Assembly (NCBI RefSeq): GCF_000710775.1
Contig: NZ_JOJP01000001.1
Span: 1,379,825-1,443,824 of the forward strand
Origin: Endozoicomonas elysicola
GTDB taxonomy: Bacteria > Pseudomonadota > Gammaproteobacteria > Pseudomonadales > Endozoicomonadaceae
Length of the DNA: 64,000 bases
Direction: 5' to 3'
Position numbers and translations under genes: made by a program. The notes beneath the pieces were generated by a model. That model was not told the origin of the DNA. It did not search any database and saw only the letters and a list, made by a program, of their open reading frames with translations. Positions 37,129 to 46,236 of the stretch are shown one piece after another (the stretch's first letter is position 1; each line of letters opens with the position of its first letter).

Positions 37129-38187
37129 CTAACTGGATGATAAAGGTACTACCCGCAGCAACTGGCCTTCTTCAAGGTTAAGGGCTGAAGCCTGCTCCTT
37201 TGTTATTTTGACGAACTCCAGCCCCTCATAGGATAAGTTGCCCATGATGCAGCGAAAGTTTTCCAGTTCATTATTCGCCATCAGCCAGCGGCGTTGATCC
37301 GTGGTATTACTGTCAACGATTTTAACCTTGTACTGTCGAGATTCTCTCACCGATCGTACATCTTTGACCCTGGCTTCCAGCAGTGGTCCTGCATCAAAAA
37401 TATCCACGTATCCGGTGTAATGGAATCCTTCTGATTCCAGAAGGTGCCGGGCAGGTGTTGTGCTTTCATGGGTAATGCCAATGACCTCCCGTGCCTCATC
37501 AGGCAATAAATTGGTGTAGATAGGGTGGCGAGGCATCAGCTCGGCGATAAACGCTTTATCTACCGTGGATTGCCGGTCAGCCTCCGCAAAGTCAACGGCA
37601 AAAAAGTGTCGGCCCAGGGCTTCCCAGAACGGTGAAACCTCCTGATCATCGCAGTAGCCACGCATTTCAGCAAAGAGATCTTCCGCAAACAACTCAGGAA
37701 ATGCTGCCATAAACATCATGCGGCTCTTTGAAAGAAATGCGCCATTTTTTGAGTGGCGATAATCCGGAAGCAGAAAGAGCGTACACAGTTCTGAAAAGCC
37801 GGTATGGTCACTGCAGAGCATCAGGGTGTCTACCATCGTGTAGACATTGAGCTGCTGTGATGCGTGAACCTGTTTACTTACCTTGTAGTTATACCAAGGG
37901 GAGTCAAGCCCGACAGCAGACTCTATGCCAGCAGTACCAACCACCTGACCGGTTTGTGTATCCTCCATTACAAACAGATAAAGTGCATTTTTATGCTCTG
38001 GGTCCGAGGCATCTTTCTTATAAGAATTTTTTTGGGAAGCCTGCTTAAAGGAGGTGAGAGCCCATGCCAGTTTGTTGTCTACCATGGGACGGTTTGGTTG
38101 CAAGGATGTGAATCCGGCACCGGTCTGGTTAGCGATTTGCCAGAGTACCTCACGATCCTGCTCATGTATGGGGCGAATAACAATCAT
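37129..38187 (-). CDS. astA: Arginine N-succinyltransferase AstA
   Basis: First committed AST step: transfers succinyl from succinyl-CoA to arginine. 352 residues (family ~340). Family sequence at the start, IRPIHEQDREVLWQIANQTG, then AGFTSLQPN, GTAGIES, CTLFLLPDYRHSKNG and the acyl-CoA binding MFMAAFPELFAEDLFAEMRG. The C-terminal part has HLLESEGFHYTGYVDIFDAGP. In its homologues it is a dimer or heterodimer; no second AstA paralogue is visible here. The gene leads the astA-astD-astB operon. The start lies 249 bases from a divergent membrane protein gene, across a palindrome. Confidence 0.95.
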   Translation of the reverse strand: MIVIRPIHEQDREVLWQIANQTGAGFTSLQPNRPMVDNKLAWALTSFKQASQKNSYKKDASDPEHKNALYLFVMEDTQTGQVVGTAGIESAVGLDSPWYNYKVSKQVHASQQLNVYTMVDTLMLCSDHTGFSELCTLFLLPDYRHSKNGAFLSKSRMMFMAAFPELFAEDLFAEMRGYCDDQEVSPFWEALGRHFFAVDFAEADRQSTVDKAFIAELMPRHPIYTNLLPDEAREVIGITHESTTPARHLLESEGFHYTGYVDIFDAGPLLEARVKDVRSVRESRQYKVKIVDSNTTDQRRWLMANNELENFRCIMGNLSYEGLEFVKITKEQASALNLEEGQLLRVVPLSSS

Positions 38188-38320
38188 AGTCAGGCTCTGC
38201 CTTTGTTTTAATAATCAGTTAGTTATCGCGGTGCAAAGAGACTTGGAAATGTTACCTCAATTTTTATTGATTGAAAGACCATGCAAACAGAAAAAGTGGA
38301 TCTATAGTTAGCTTCACGTC

Positions 38321-38370
38321 AGGGGCTGTTGATGTTTCGCTGAGTACGTAACGAAACGTCAACAGCCCCT
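38321..38370. repeat. Strong palindrome between astA and the divergent membrane-protein gene
   Basis: AGGGGCTGTTGATGTTTCG (38321-38339) is the inverted copy of CGAAACGTCAACAGCCCCT (38352-38370), one mismatch, with a 12-base loop. The CTGTTGA-like end resembles that of the 33081-33341 element (GGCTCTGTTGAC), so it could be two transposon ends face to face. It lies in a divergent promoter region, so it is not placed as a normal terminator. Confidence 0.5.
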
Positions 38371-38435
38371 AGGGAGATTATAACGGTTCGTGCAGTAGTG
38401 GAAAGAATAGCGAAAACTGTTTCTCAAAAATACCT

Positions 38436-39707
38436 ATGAATCAATCACCTGTTCTTCTACCTCCAGCTCCGCAGCCTCCTGTATTGAATGATCTACCTCC
38501 TGTACAAGCTGCTGCTGTCTCTGTTAGCCAGCCTGATGGAACTTATCTTAAAAAAGAACCTTTTACTTTTGTTGAGCGTTGTAAGTCGCTTTTCAGCAGA
38601 GTCATCTGTGCAGTAGAAACTACACTCTGGCACGTTGTGGACGCATTTAACTGGGCTGGTTATCTCGCCGTCTGGGCCATGGCTGGCGCTACCTTTATGG
38701 TTGGTATGATGGCATTGCCCATTATTATTAAATCTGCAGTGACCGGCATTATTATTATGGCTTGTGAAGCGATAGGAGAGGCTGTACTGCGATATTACTC
38801 AAGTGATCAGTTTCCAACCGATCGTTTCCCTGTGTTATTGGACAGGCTTCCGATAGAGAAACTCCCCGTTCTTGGTGATTTTCTGAGCTTTCGATGGCTC
38901 AGACATCTTCCTTTTCAGGGGGAGCGCTGTGATGAAAATAAATTGACCTATTTTGGTAGCCGTATGGTGGTTGGTGGTGTCTATGGCAGTTTTCTTGGTT
39001 TTTTCACCGCGTTAATTAACTTGTCTCCGCAAAGTATACTTGCAACGGGGGCTGTAGCTGCTGGGATTGCTTTTGGTTTGAGATTTCTGATGTGTGCCAA
39101 AGTAGCTCTGGATTTTATGTTTCTTTCCAATCATGAAATGAACGAAAGTCGTCTTTACCACAAGGATAACTTTACCAATCGCCCTATCCGGGACAGGTTG
39201 ATGGGTAAAACAGAGTCTTCGAATTATGTTCCCATGCCCCCTCCTGAGAATATCGATACTGCCTTACAGTTACTCAACGTGCAGTGGACTAACAAAGAGT
39301 TTGTTACAAAGGAAGAGGTTTATCAGGCGGCGGAAGCGTACTGCAATGCAAAAAAAGCTGAGTTGGAACAAGGGCTGCTGACAAAAGAGCGGTTTGATCG
39401 TGAGGTAAGTCTTGCTAGGCATGCTCAGGAACAGTTATATCGGTTTATAACACAAAGAGATTTGATGGCGGCCAAAAAGCGGGAGCGCCAGGAGAAACTT
39501 GTCCGGCTAACTCAGGAACAGGAGAGAATAGATCGTGATTTGTTGGGTTTACCGCGGGAAGGAAAACTGACACTTGAACAGATTGAAGCTGGCTACCGAT
39601 GGTCCTTAGCTGAGCATGAGCGTCACAGGGATATAGATATTAATGAAATTGACCGGTCAGCAGCCCGGTTGAGAACGGGTTACTCCAGTGCTGCTCCTGC
39701 AGCGTGA
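38436..39707 (+). CDS. Membrane protein of unknown function with proline-rich start and coiled-coil tail
   Basis: Not recognised. 423 residues. Residues 1-30 are proline-rich (LLPPAPQPP, NDLPPVQ). Two pairs of hydrophobic helices follow: ~75-115 (AGYLAVWAMAGATFMVGMMALPII and VTGIIIMACEAIGEAVL in parts) and ~180-225 (VVGGVYGSFLGFFTALI and ATGAVAAGIAFGLRFL). The loop between them has a DRFPVLLDRLPIEKLPVLGDF segment. The C-terminal ~150 residues are charged and helical, likely coiled coil (QRDLMAAKKRERQEKLVRL). The absence of a signal peptide and this bilobed-membrane layout resemble host-membrane effectors; I cannot confirm it. Confidence 0.7.
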   Translation: MNQSPVLLPPAPQPPVLNDLPPVQAAAVSVSQPDGTYLKKEPFTFVERCKSLFSRVICAVETTLWHVVDAFNWAGYLAVWAMAGATFMVGMMALPIIIKSAVTGIIIMACEAIGEAVLRYYSSDQFPTDRFPVLLDRLPIEKLPVLGDFLSFRWLRHLPFQGERCDENKLTYFGSRMVVGGVYGSFLGFFTALINLSPQSILATGAVAAGIAFGLRFLMCAKVALDFMFLSNHEMNESRLYHKDNFTNRPIRDRLMGKTESSNYVPMPPPENIDTALQLLNVQWTNKEFVTKEEVYQAAEAYCNAKKAELEQGLLTKERFDREVSLARHAQEQLYRFITQRDLMAAKKRERQEKLVRLTQEQERIDRDLLGLPREGKLTLEQIEAGYRWSLAEHERHRDIDINEIDRSAARLRTGYSSAAPAA

Positions 39708-39765
39708 TCTGGAAATAGTTGAAACAAAGCTTTACCACTAGACAGCCCACGGAGGTAGGTATCTA

Positions 39766-39832
39766 AAGTGCTTGAAGGTGCAGATAGTAGGCAAGTGACC
39801 ATTATTCTGCATCTTCATATACACAAGCACTT
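39766..39832. terminator. Imperfect hairpin between convergent genes
   Basis: AAGTGCTTG (39766-39774) and CAAGCACTT (39824-39832) pair, with an inner TGCAGA/TCTGCA. It probably ends the transcripts of the membrane orphan and the epimerase gene. Confidence 0.5.
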
Positions 39833-39849
39833 CCGAGTAGTTCAGGGAC

Positions 39850-40848
39850 TTACTTTCCCCAGTTCCCATACCACTGAGCGAACTTTTGTAGCCCTTCTTC
39901 AATGGACGTCGATGGTTTAAAACCGACCGTTTCCATCAAATCGCTGACATCAGCATAGGTTGCGTATACATCGCCTGGCTGCATCGGCAAATATTGTTTT
40001 TCTGCCTGTTTGCCTATTGCGCTTTCCAAAGCCTGAATGAAGGTCATCAGCTCAACCGGCTGATTATTACCGATATTGTAAACCCGGTAGGGGGCAGAAC
40101 TGCGACTAGGGTCGGAGCTATTAAAGTGATCAGACTTGACTGGAATAACATCCTGAATTCGCACGATGCCTTCAACAATATCATCAATGTAAGTGAAGTC
40201 TCGTTTCAGTTTACCTTCATTAAAGACGGGAATGGGCTCTCCCCGATTAATCATCTGGGTAAACTTGAAGTAGGCCATGTCAGGTCGACCCCAAGGTCCG
40301 TATACGGTGAAAAACCTCAGGCCAGTAGTTGGCAAACCATAGAGGTGTGAGTATGTATGAGACATCAGCTCGTTGGATTTTTTGGTAGCTGCATAGAGTG
40401 AAACTGGGTGATCTACTGCATCAGCCGTTGAAAATGGCATTTTAGTGTTCATGCCATAAACGGAGCTGGAAGAGGCATATACCAGGTGTTCAACATCATT
40501 ATTGCGACAGCCCTCAAGAATCGTGGCATGGCCTACGAGATTGCTGTCGATATAGGCCATTGGGTTGTCGATGGAGTAGCGGACGCCCGCCTGAGCGGCC
40601 AGATGGATCACCCGGTTAAATTTTTCCTTTTGGAACAGAGCTGCTATACCTTCACGATCGGCAAGATCAAGTTCAACAAAGCGGAAGTTTTTCATAGGTG
40701 CCAGTTCATTGAGGCGACCATGCTTGAGGCTGACATCGTAATAGTCATTGAGGTTATCAATACCAACGACTTCATGCCCCATTTCACAGAGGCGTTTGGT
40801 GGTAAAGAAGCCAATAAAGCCTGCAGCACCTGTAACTAGATATTTCAT
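39850..40848 (-). CDS. UDP-glucuronate 4-epimerase (NAD-dependent epimerase/dehydratase)
   Basis: Extended SDR of 332 residues that likely interconverts UDP-glucuronate and UDP-galacturonate. NAD-binding TGAAGFIGFF (~7-16), then the family-typical GIDNLNDYYDVSLKHGRL, catalytic Ser/Thr region YASSSSVYG and YAATKKSNE (Tyr-x3-Lys). The later GLRFFTVYGPWGRPDMA and KRDFTYIDDIVEGIVRI segments are characteristic of the GlcA 4-epimerase group. It is 118 bases from ugd, same strand; Ugd would supply its substrate. A palindromic repeat lies between them. Confidence 0.93.
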   Translation of the reverse strand: MKYLVTGAAGFIGFFTTKRLCEMGHEVVGIDNLNDYYDVSLKHGRLNELAPMKNFRFVELDLADREGIAALFQKEKFNRVIHLAAQAGVRYSIDNPMAYIDSNLVGHATILEGCRNNDVEHLVYASSSSVYGMNTKMPFSTADAVDHPVSLYAATKKSNELMSHTYSHLYGLPTTGLRFFTVYGPWGRPDMAYFKFTQMINRGEPIPVFNEGKLKRDFTYIDDIVEGIVRIQDVIPVKSDHFNSSDPSRSSAPYRVYNIGNNQPVELMTFIQALESAIGKQAEKQYLPMQPGDVYATYADVSDLMETVGFKPSTSIEEGLQKFAQWYGNWGK

Positions 40849-40868
40849 CGTGGTTTACCTGTTGATAA

Positions 40869-40920
40869 AACCACAAAGAGCACAAAACTCATTGAGTTTT
40901 TCTTTGTGCTCTTTGTGGTT
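40869..40920. repeat. Dispersed palindromic repeat, copy 3
   Basis: AACCACAAAGAGCACAAA (40869-40886) and TTTGTGCTCTTTGTGGTT (40903-40920) form a perfect 18-bp stem, and the loop contains another small inverted repeat (AAACTC/GAGTTT). It lies between ugd and the epimerase gene on the same strand, so it may lower expression of the second gene. Confidence 0.8.
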
Positions 40921-40966
40921 AAACAGTCGTCATTAACATAGAGACTATGGTGAACAGTAAGCCGTA

Positions 40967-42301
40967 TCAGCGACCAATGGCGTAATACGCAAAACCTTTC
41001 TTTTTCATGCGCTCTGGCTCGTACATATTACGACCATCAAAAATGACTTGCTCTTTCAGTAGTTCTGCTATTTGCTCAAAATCAGGAGCACGGAATTGCC
41101 GCCACTCAGTACAAATAACCAAGGCATCGGCACCTTTCAATGCTACCTGCGGAGTGCCAGACAGGGTCAGATCATCACGCAGGCCGTAGATACGCTGGGC
41201 TTCTTCCATTGCTTCCGGGTCAAAAGCCTGAACCTTGGCTCCTGCCTGCCAGAGAGCCTCCATCAATACACGGCTCGGAGCATCCCGCATATCATTTGTG
41301 TTGGGTTTGAACGCCAGCCCCCACAGAGCAACCGTTTTACCCTCAAGCTGGCCATTGAAGTGAGCGCTTATCTTGCTGAATAACACATGCTTCTGTTGGG
41401 CGTTGCGTTCTTCAACGGCTTTCAGCATAAGAGGCTCAAAATCAATCTCTTCTGCGGTTCTTTTGAGTGCCTGAACATCTTTCGGGAAACAGGATCCACC
41501 GTAGCCACAGCCGGGATAGATAAAATGGAAGCCGATACGAGGATCTGAGCCAATACCCTGACGAACCATCTCAATATCCGCACCCAGTCGTTCTGCAAGA
41601 CCGGCCATTTCATTCATAAAACTGATTTTTGTGGCCAGCATACAGTTAGCCGCGTATTTGGTCAGTTCTGCGCTGCGGACATCCATGAAAATCATGCGGT
41701 CATGATTTCGATTGAAAGGCGCGTAAAGCTCTTTCATGGTTTCAACAACGTAATTGTTTTCATGATCAAGGCTATCGGTACCCACCACGATGCGGTCAGG
41801 TCTCATGCAGTCATTAACCGCAGCACCTTCTTTCAGAAATTCAGGGTTAGAAGCAACGGAAAACTCAAGCTCAACACCACGCGTCTTTAATACCTCCGCT
41901 ATTTTAGAGGATACTTTGTCAGCTGTACCTACCGGTACTGTGGACTTGTTAACAATGATCTTTCTATCATTCATGTGTGTGGCGATGGTTTCAGCAACAG
42001 CGAGGACGTATTGCAGATCGGCAGAACCATCTTCATCGGGTGGAGTGCCAACGGCTATAAATTGCAGAGTGCCATGCGCTATCCCCTCTGCAGCATCCGT
42101 GGTGAATTGCAGGCGGCCTGTCTGACTATTCTCTCTTACGATCGGTTCCAGCCCAGGTTCATAGATAGGAATGATGCCCCGTTTGAGGTTATCCACCTTA
42201 TTTTGATCAATATCGACACAAATAACGTCATGACCCACTTCAGCCAGAACCGCAGCTTGCACCAGTCCAACATAGCCGATGCCAAAAACAGTGACTTTCA
42301 T
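40967..42301 (-). CDS. ugd: UDP-glucose 6-dehydrogenase
   Basis: Oxidises UDP-glucose to UDP-glucuronate with 2 NAD. 444 residues. N-terminal Rossmann [20 protein letters not shown] (~7-26), the [16 protein letters not shown] and [14 protein letters not shown] segments, and the catalytic Cys in [15 protein letters not shown] (~265). The C-terminal domain has [18 protein letters not shown] and a final [10 protein letters not shown]. The next gene downstream is the UDP-glucuronate epimerase; together they supply acidic sugars for capsule or core. Divergent from the LPS-core glycosyltransferase genes. Confidence 0.97.
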   Translation of the reverse strand: MKVTVFGIGYVGLVQAAVLAEVGHDVICVDIDQNKVDNLKRGIIPIYEPGLEPIVRENSQTGRLQFTTDAAEGIAHGTLQFIAVGTPPDEDGSADLQYVLAVAETIATHMNDRKIIVNKSTVPVGTADKVSSKIAEVLKTRGVELEFSVASNPEFLKEGAAVNDCMRPDRIVVGTDSLDHENNYVVETMKELYAPFNRNHDRMIFMDVRSAELTKYAANCMLATKISFMNEMAGLAERLGADIEMVRQGIGSDPRIGFHFIYPGCGYGGSCFPKDVQALKRTAEEIDFEPLMLKAVEERNAQQKHVLFSKISAHFNGQLEGKTVALWGLAFKPNTNDMRDAPSRVLMEALWQAGAKVQAFDPEAMEEAQRIYGLRDDLTLSGTPQVALKGADALVICTEWRQFRAPDFEQIAELLKEQVIFDGRNMYEPERMKKKGFAYYAIGR

Positions 42302-42483
42302 ACCCGGTAGTTACCATGAAAAATGAGTGGGACAATTCTAACGGAAAGCCTATTCGGCTGAAATGCTCAGCTGGTATTGTCTGCGTTGGTTACATTTACT
42401 GAGTTTGTGAAAGCCGATATTATTCTACTATTTTGCTGGCTGGATCTTTGAGACAGCTTCTGACAAAGCGAGTCGAGTCATTC

Positions 42484-43263
42484 ATGCCCCAAGCTAACTC
42501 CCTTTCTGTTGTCCTGATTGCTAAAAACAGTGCTGTCACCCTGGAGAGTAGTCTTAAGTCTGTTCAATGGGCAGATGAGATCGTTCTTTTGGATGGAGGC
42601 AGTACCGATGATACGGTCGATATAGCCATTCGTAACGGTGCCAAGGTCTATCAGCACACTGACTGGCAGGGCTATGGTAAGCAGCGACAGATAGCCCAGC
42701 AGTATGCGACGTCTGACTATGTGTTTATGCTTGATACGGATGAGCAGGTCACGGATGAACTGAAAGCCAGTATTCAGGTGGTGTTGTCTGAAGCACAGCA
42801 GATGAATAAGGCCTATACCTGTGCCCGCCGCAACTGGTTTCTTGGTCGTTATATGATGCACTGTGGCTGGTATCCTGATCGAGTCATACGTCTCTACCTG
42901 AATAAAGAGCGAACTTACAACAGTAACCTGGTGCATGAATCAGTGGACATTTCTGGTGCAGACGTCGTCGATCTGGATGGAGACCTGCTGCATCGTACCT
43001 GCGATGACTACATGCAATTTCAGCAGAAACAATTGGTTTATGCCCGCAGCTGGGCTGAAGAACGTTTCCTGAAAGGGAAGCGGAAAGGGCTTGGATCAGC
43101 ATTCAGCCATGCTCTTGGGGCATTTATTAAAACCTATTTTCTGCGAAGGGGCTTTCTTGATGGGGCTCACGGGCTACTGCTGTCGCTGGTGGTTACCCAG
43201 TACACCTTCAATAAATATGCGGCACTGTGGGCTTTGGGCAAGACCCGTAAGCAAACTGATTAA
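42484..43263 (+). CDS. Family 2 glycosyltransferase, WaaE/KdtX-like LPS core enzyme
   Basis: 259 residues from the ATG at 42484 (an upstream TTG at 42433 gives 17 extra residues and is less likely). GT-A fold: [20 protein letters not shown] at the start, the DGGSTDDT block, the DXD equivalent MLDTDEQV, and WaaE-family [18 protein letters not shown] and RLYLN. The C-terminus has a hydrophobic/basic tail typical of the group. Family knowledge: WaaE adds glucose to heptose in the inner core. It heads a plus-strand run with two GT4 genes, 20 bases before the next start. Sugar specificity cannot be read. Confidence 0.87.
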   Translation: MPQANSLSVVLIAKNSAVTLESSLKSVQWADEIVLLDGGSTDDTVDIAIRNGAKVYQHTDWQGYGKQRQIAQQYATSDYVFMLDTDEQVTDELKASIQVVLSEAQQMNKAYTCARRNWFLGRYMMHCGWYPDRVIRLYLNKERTYNSNLVHESVDISGADVVDLDGDLLHRTCDDYMQFQQKQLVYARSWAEERFLKGKRKGLGSAFSHALGAFIKTYFLRRGFLDGAHGLLLSLVVTQYTFNKYAALWALGKTRKQTD

Positions 43264-43283
43264 TCACGGGAATATCTTCTAGC

Positions 43284-44429
43284 ATGATCAAGCTTGCCAT
43301 TGTCAGACAGAAATACCGGCCAGATGGAGGGGCGGAACGGTTTGTCGCCTCTGCTCTTTCTGCGCTTTCTCAACAAAATCCCGCTCAAAAAACAGAGCAG
43401 CAACTGGATATTACGGTATTAACCCGACAGTGGCAGGGTGCCCGGAACCCTTCTTTTCACGTTGAGCTTTGTAACCCTTTTAAGTGGGGGCGGGTCAGTC
43501 GTGAACGGGGCTTCGCCAGATCAGCACAAAAACACTTCTCCAGTTTTGATATTGTTCAGAGTCATGAACGTATCCCGGGCTGCACAATTTATCGTGCCGG
43601 TGATGGTGTTCATAAATGCTGGCTGGAGCATCGCTCGAGAATTACCTCTAAAGCTCAGGCGAAGCGAATGAAAAATGATCGCTTTCACCGTTATGTTATG
43701 GATGCAGAGAAGCAAATGTTTGAGCATCCAGAACTGAAAGCAGTGATCTGTAACTCCCAAATGGTAAAAAAAGAGGTGTGCCGGGAGTTTGTGATTAATC
43801 CTGAAGCTGTTCACGTTATCTATAACAGTGTTGATCAGGAAAAATTTAATCCCGCCCTGAAACAGAGTGAAGGCATGAAGGTCAGGGAAACGCTGGGCAT
43901 TGAGACTGATGCAACCGTTATGTTGTTTGTGGGTTCCGGTTTTGAGCGAAAAGGTCTGGCTGCATCGCTGGAGGCCGTTGCAGCGACAAGGGCTCACCTG
44001 ATTGTCGTTGGCAAAGATAAAGAGGAAGAAAAATATCGACAGAAGGCCCGTGATCTGGGGTGTGCCGATCGCGTTCATTTTGTGGGTATGCAGAGCGAAA
44101 GTCGTCGTTTTTATGGTGCAGCTGACGGCTTTATTCTACCCACGGTTTATGACCCATTCCCTAATGTTATTCTTGAGGCCATGGCATCAGGTCTTGGAGT
44201 CATTACCAGTACCAGTTGTGGAGGTGCTGAGATTATTGACGAGGGGCGCAATGGTTATTGTTGCGATGCCCTCGATATTCCCGCTTTGACATCAGCCGTA
44301 CAGGCATTTGCGGATAAAGGTCATGCTGAGAGTCTTGGTATGATGGCTCGCGATATCATCCAGCCATTCACCTCAGAAAGGCTTACGAGTCAGCTGTTAT
44401 CTCTGTATAACCAGATATTGAACACTTGA
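43284..44429 (+). CDS. Family 4 glycosyltransferase, WaaG-like LPS core glucosyltransferase
   Basis: GT-B enzyme, 381 residues. The start IKLAIVRQKYRPDGGAERF is the standard WaaG lead, then IVQSHERIPGCTIYRAGDGVH (donor-proximal), HVIYNSVDQEKF, and the C-terminal nucleotide site LFVGSGFERKGL and PTVYDPFPNVILEAMASG (E-x7-E). In enterics WaaG adds the first glucose of the outer core to heptose II. The next gene starts 8 bases after its stop. Very similar in layout to enteric waa operons. Confidence 0.93.
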   Translation: MIKLAIVRQKYRPDGGAERFVASALSALSQQNPAQKTEQQLDITVLTRQWQGARNPSFHVELCNPFKWGRVSRERGFARSAQKHFSSFDIVQSHERIPGCTIYRAGDGVHKCWLEHRSRITSKAQAKRMKNDRFHRYVMDAEKQMFEHPELKAVICNSQMVKKEVCREFVINPEAVHVIYNSVDQEKFNPALKQSEGMKVRETLGIETDATVMLFVGSGFERKGLAASLEAVAATRAHLIVVGKDKEEEKYRQKARDLGCADRVHFVGMQSESRRFYGAADGFILPTVYDPFPNVILEAMASGLGVITSTSCGGAEIIDEGRNGYCCDALDIPALTSAVQAFADKGHAESLGMMARDIIQPFTSERLTSQLLSLYNQILNT

Positions 44430-44437
44430 GAAAAAGC

Positions 44438-45529
44438 ATGAAAATTTTACATACAGAGTCATCCTGTGGATGGGGTGGTCAGGAAATCAGGACGTTGACA
44501 GAGTCCGAAGGGATGATTGAGCGTGGCCATCAAGTTACCATCGTTTGTCCAGAACATTCAAAAATCTATGAAGCGGCTTTGAAAAGAGGAATTATGGCGG
44601 TTGCTCTGCCTATCCAGAAAAAAAAGTTGTCGTCTTTATGGGCAATGCATCAGTACCTGTCTGCAAATGACTTTGATGTTATTAACACCCACAGTTCTAC
44701 CGATAGCTGGCTGGTGTCACTCTGCCTGGCCTGGAAAAAGAATCGTCCCCGAATTGTACGAACCCGTCACTTATCAACAGAGGTACACAATAATCGAAGT
44801 ACATTGTGGTTATACAACAAAGGGAATGATTTTATTGTTACCACAGGAGAGCAGCTAAGGCAGACATTACATAACCATAATGGTATTCCACTGGAAAAGA
44901 TGAAATCGATTCCTACCGGTATTGACCAGTCGCGTTTTGTGCCCGCTGATGATAAAGATGAAGTTCGGCAGCAGCTTGGTTTACCTGTGGATAAAACCAT
45001 TATCGGTATTCTGGCAACGCTACGTTCTTGGAAAGGGCATGAATATCTAATCAATGCGTTTGCCCAGTTGTCCAGAGATGACGTTCATCTGCTGATCGTT
45101 GGTGATGGCCCTCAGTATGAGAGTGTTAAACAGCAGGTTACTGAGCTTGGCATTGCTGACAAGGTGACTATGCCCGGCAATCAGGACAATGTTGTTCCCT
45201 GGTTGCAGGCGATGGATATCTTCTGCCTTCCTTCATACGGAAATGAAGGTGTTCCGCAGGGAATCATGCAGGCAATGCTGTGCAGGCTCCCGATTGTATC
45301 TACCGATGTTGGCAGTATTCTTGAGGTTTTGCACCCTGGGAAAAATGGTTTGCAGGTAAAGACCAAAGATGTTGCAACGGTTAAGGAAGCCCTTGAGTCA
45401 CTGGTTAATAATTCTGAAATGAGGGAGTGGTTCGCAAATTACAGTCTGGATCATGCCCTTGCTAACTGCACTAAAGACAAAATGGTTGATGATATGGAAT
45501 CTGTTTTTAAAGGAGGGGGAGGATTATAG
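44438..45529 (+). CDS. Family 4 glycosyltransferase of the LPS core cluster
   Basis: 363 residues from ATG 44438; an in-frame TTG at 44426 overlaps the preceding stop. GT-B: MKILHTESSCGWGGQEIRTL, the INTHSSTDSWLV linker, RHLSTEVHNN, IPTGIDQSRF, and the nucleotide-binding C-domain ATLRSWKGHEYLI with PSYGNEGVPQGIMQAMLC (E-x7-E as EGVPQGIMQ). The order WaaE-like, WaaG-like, GT4 suggests a short core-assembly operon; the exact acceptor is unknown. Ends at a hairpin (45535-45564). Confidence 0.85.
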   Translation: MKILHTESSCGWGGQEIRTLTESEGMIERGHQVTIVCPEHSKIYEAALKRGIMAVALPIQKKKLSSLWAMHQYLSANDFDVINTHSSTDSWLVSLCLAWKKNRPRIVRTRHLSTEVHNNRSTLWLYNKGNDFIVTTGEQLRQTLHNHNGIPLEKMKSIPTGIDQSRFVPADDKDEVRQQLGLPVDKTIIGILATLRSWKGHEYLINAFAQLSRDDVHLLIVGDGPQYESVKQQVTELGIADKVTMPGNQDNVVPWLQAMDIFCLPSYGNEGVPQGIMQAMLCRLPIVSTDVGSILEVLHPGKNGLQVKTKDVATVKEALESLVNNSEMREWFANYSLDHALANCTKDKMVDDMESVFKGGGGL

Positions 45530-45534
45530 CCTTC

Positions 45535-45564
45535 CTTGCTCGTAGGCTTATTTCTCCGAGCAAG
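45535..45564 (+). terminator. Hairpin after the three-gene glycosyltransferase operon
   Basis: CTTGCTCG (45535-45542) and CGAGCAAG (45557-45564) form a perfect 8-bp stem, 6 bases after the stop. No T-run, so medium strength. Confidence 0.5.
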
Positions 45565-45630
45565 TCAGCTGCAGGTTTCCTCTCAGGTAACTTGCAGCGT
45601 CTGTCACTGAGAGCGATAACATAACTCCCC

Positions 45631-46179
45631 TTAGATAAAGATCTTTCTCCTGTCTGAATTGACTTCCGGGTCTTCATAGCACCGGTTTTCCTGGATCAAT
45701 ACTTCCAGTTTGCTCTGGTTTCTCTGTTTAATTACTTGAGCAGGATTTCCGCTAACGACGCTGTACGCTGGAACATCTTTCACAACGACACTGCCCGCTG
45801 CAATGACCGAAGCATCACCGAGAGTTACCCTAGGCATGATCATCACATTGCGACCAATCCAACAATAGCGGCCAATATTGACGGGCTTTTTGATCATCCG
45901 ATTATCATAAGGCAGGAACTTAAGGTCATTTTCATCATAAAAATGATTGCTGGTGATGATTGTGCATAGAGGTGCTAAAACTGCACCTCACCCTATATGA
46001 ATACCTCCACTACCATCAATATAGGCTTTACCAAGAATCTTACAGTGGTTATCTAGAACGATGTTTTCTGTGTGGAGAAACTTTGAGTCCAGCTCTTTAA
46101 ACTGAACATTCTTACCAAGTGCTTTAAACGTTTTTTTGCGATACTTAAAAAAGATAGCCAGCTTTTTGTATAAGCTCAT
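45631..46179 (-). pseudogene. Hexapeptide-repeat O-acetyltransferase gene interrupted by one in-frame stop
   Basis: Read from ATG 46179, the gene gives ~63 codons ending GSGGIHIG, then a TGA (45988-45990), then continues in the same frame with GAVLAPLCTIITSNHFYD...RMIKKPVNIGRYCWIGRNVMI to 45631. Joined, it makes a ~182-residue left-handed beta-helix (LbH) acyltransferase of the CysE/LacA type with typical GDASVIAAGSVVVKDVPAYSVVSGNPA. The frame after the stop is intact with no other lesion, so the break is recent, or a sequencing error, or read through. The likely job in this cluster is O-acetylation of a core or O-antigen sugar. GAGA lies 6 bases before the start. Confidence 0.7.
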
Positions 46180-46236
46180 AGTCGTCTCAGGCCTTGGCAA
46201 GATCGTAAATGGAAAGCAAAAGACCCCGGATATCGG

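Noticed and set aside
34805-38211. Several plus- and minus-strand frames of 60-130 codons across the ast genes
   Set aside because: Shadows of strongly conserved genes; no independent support.
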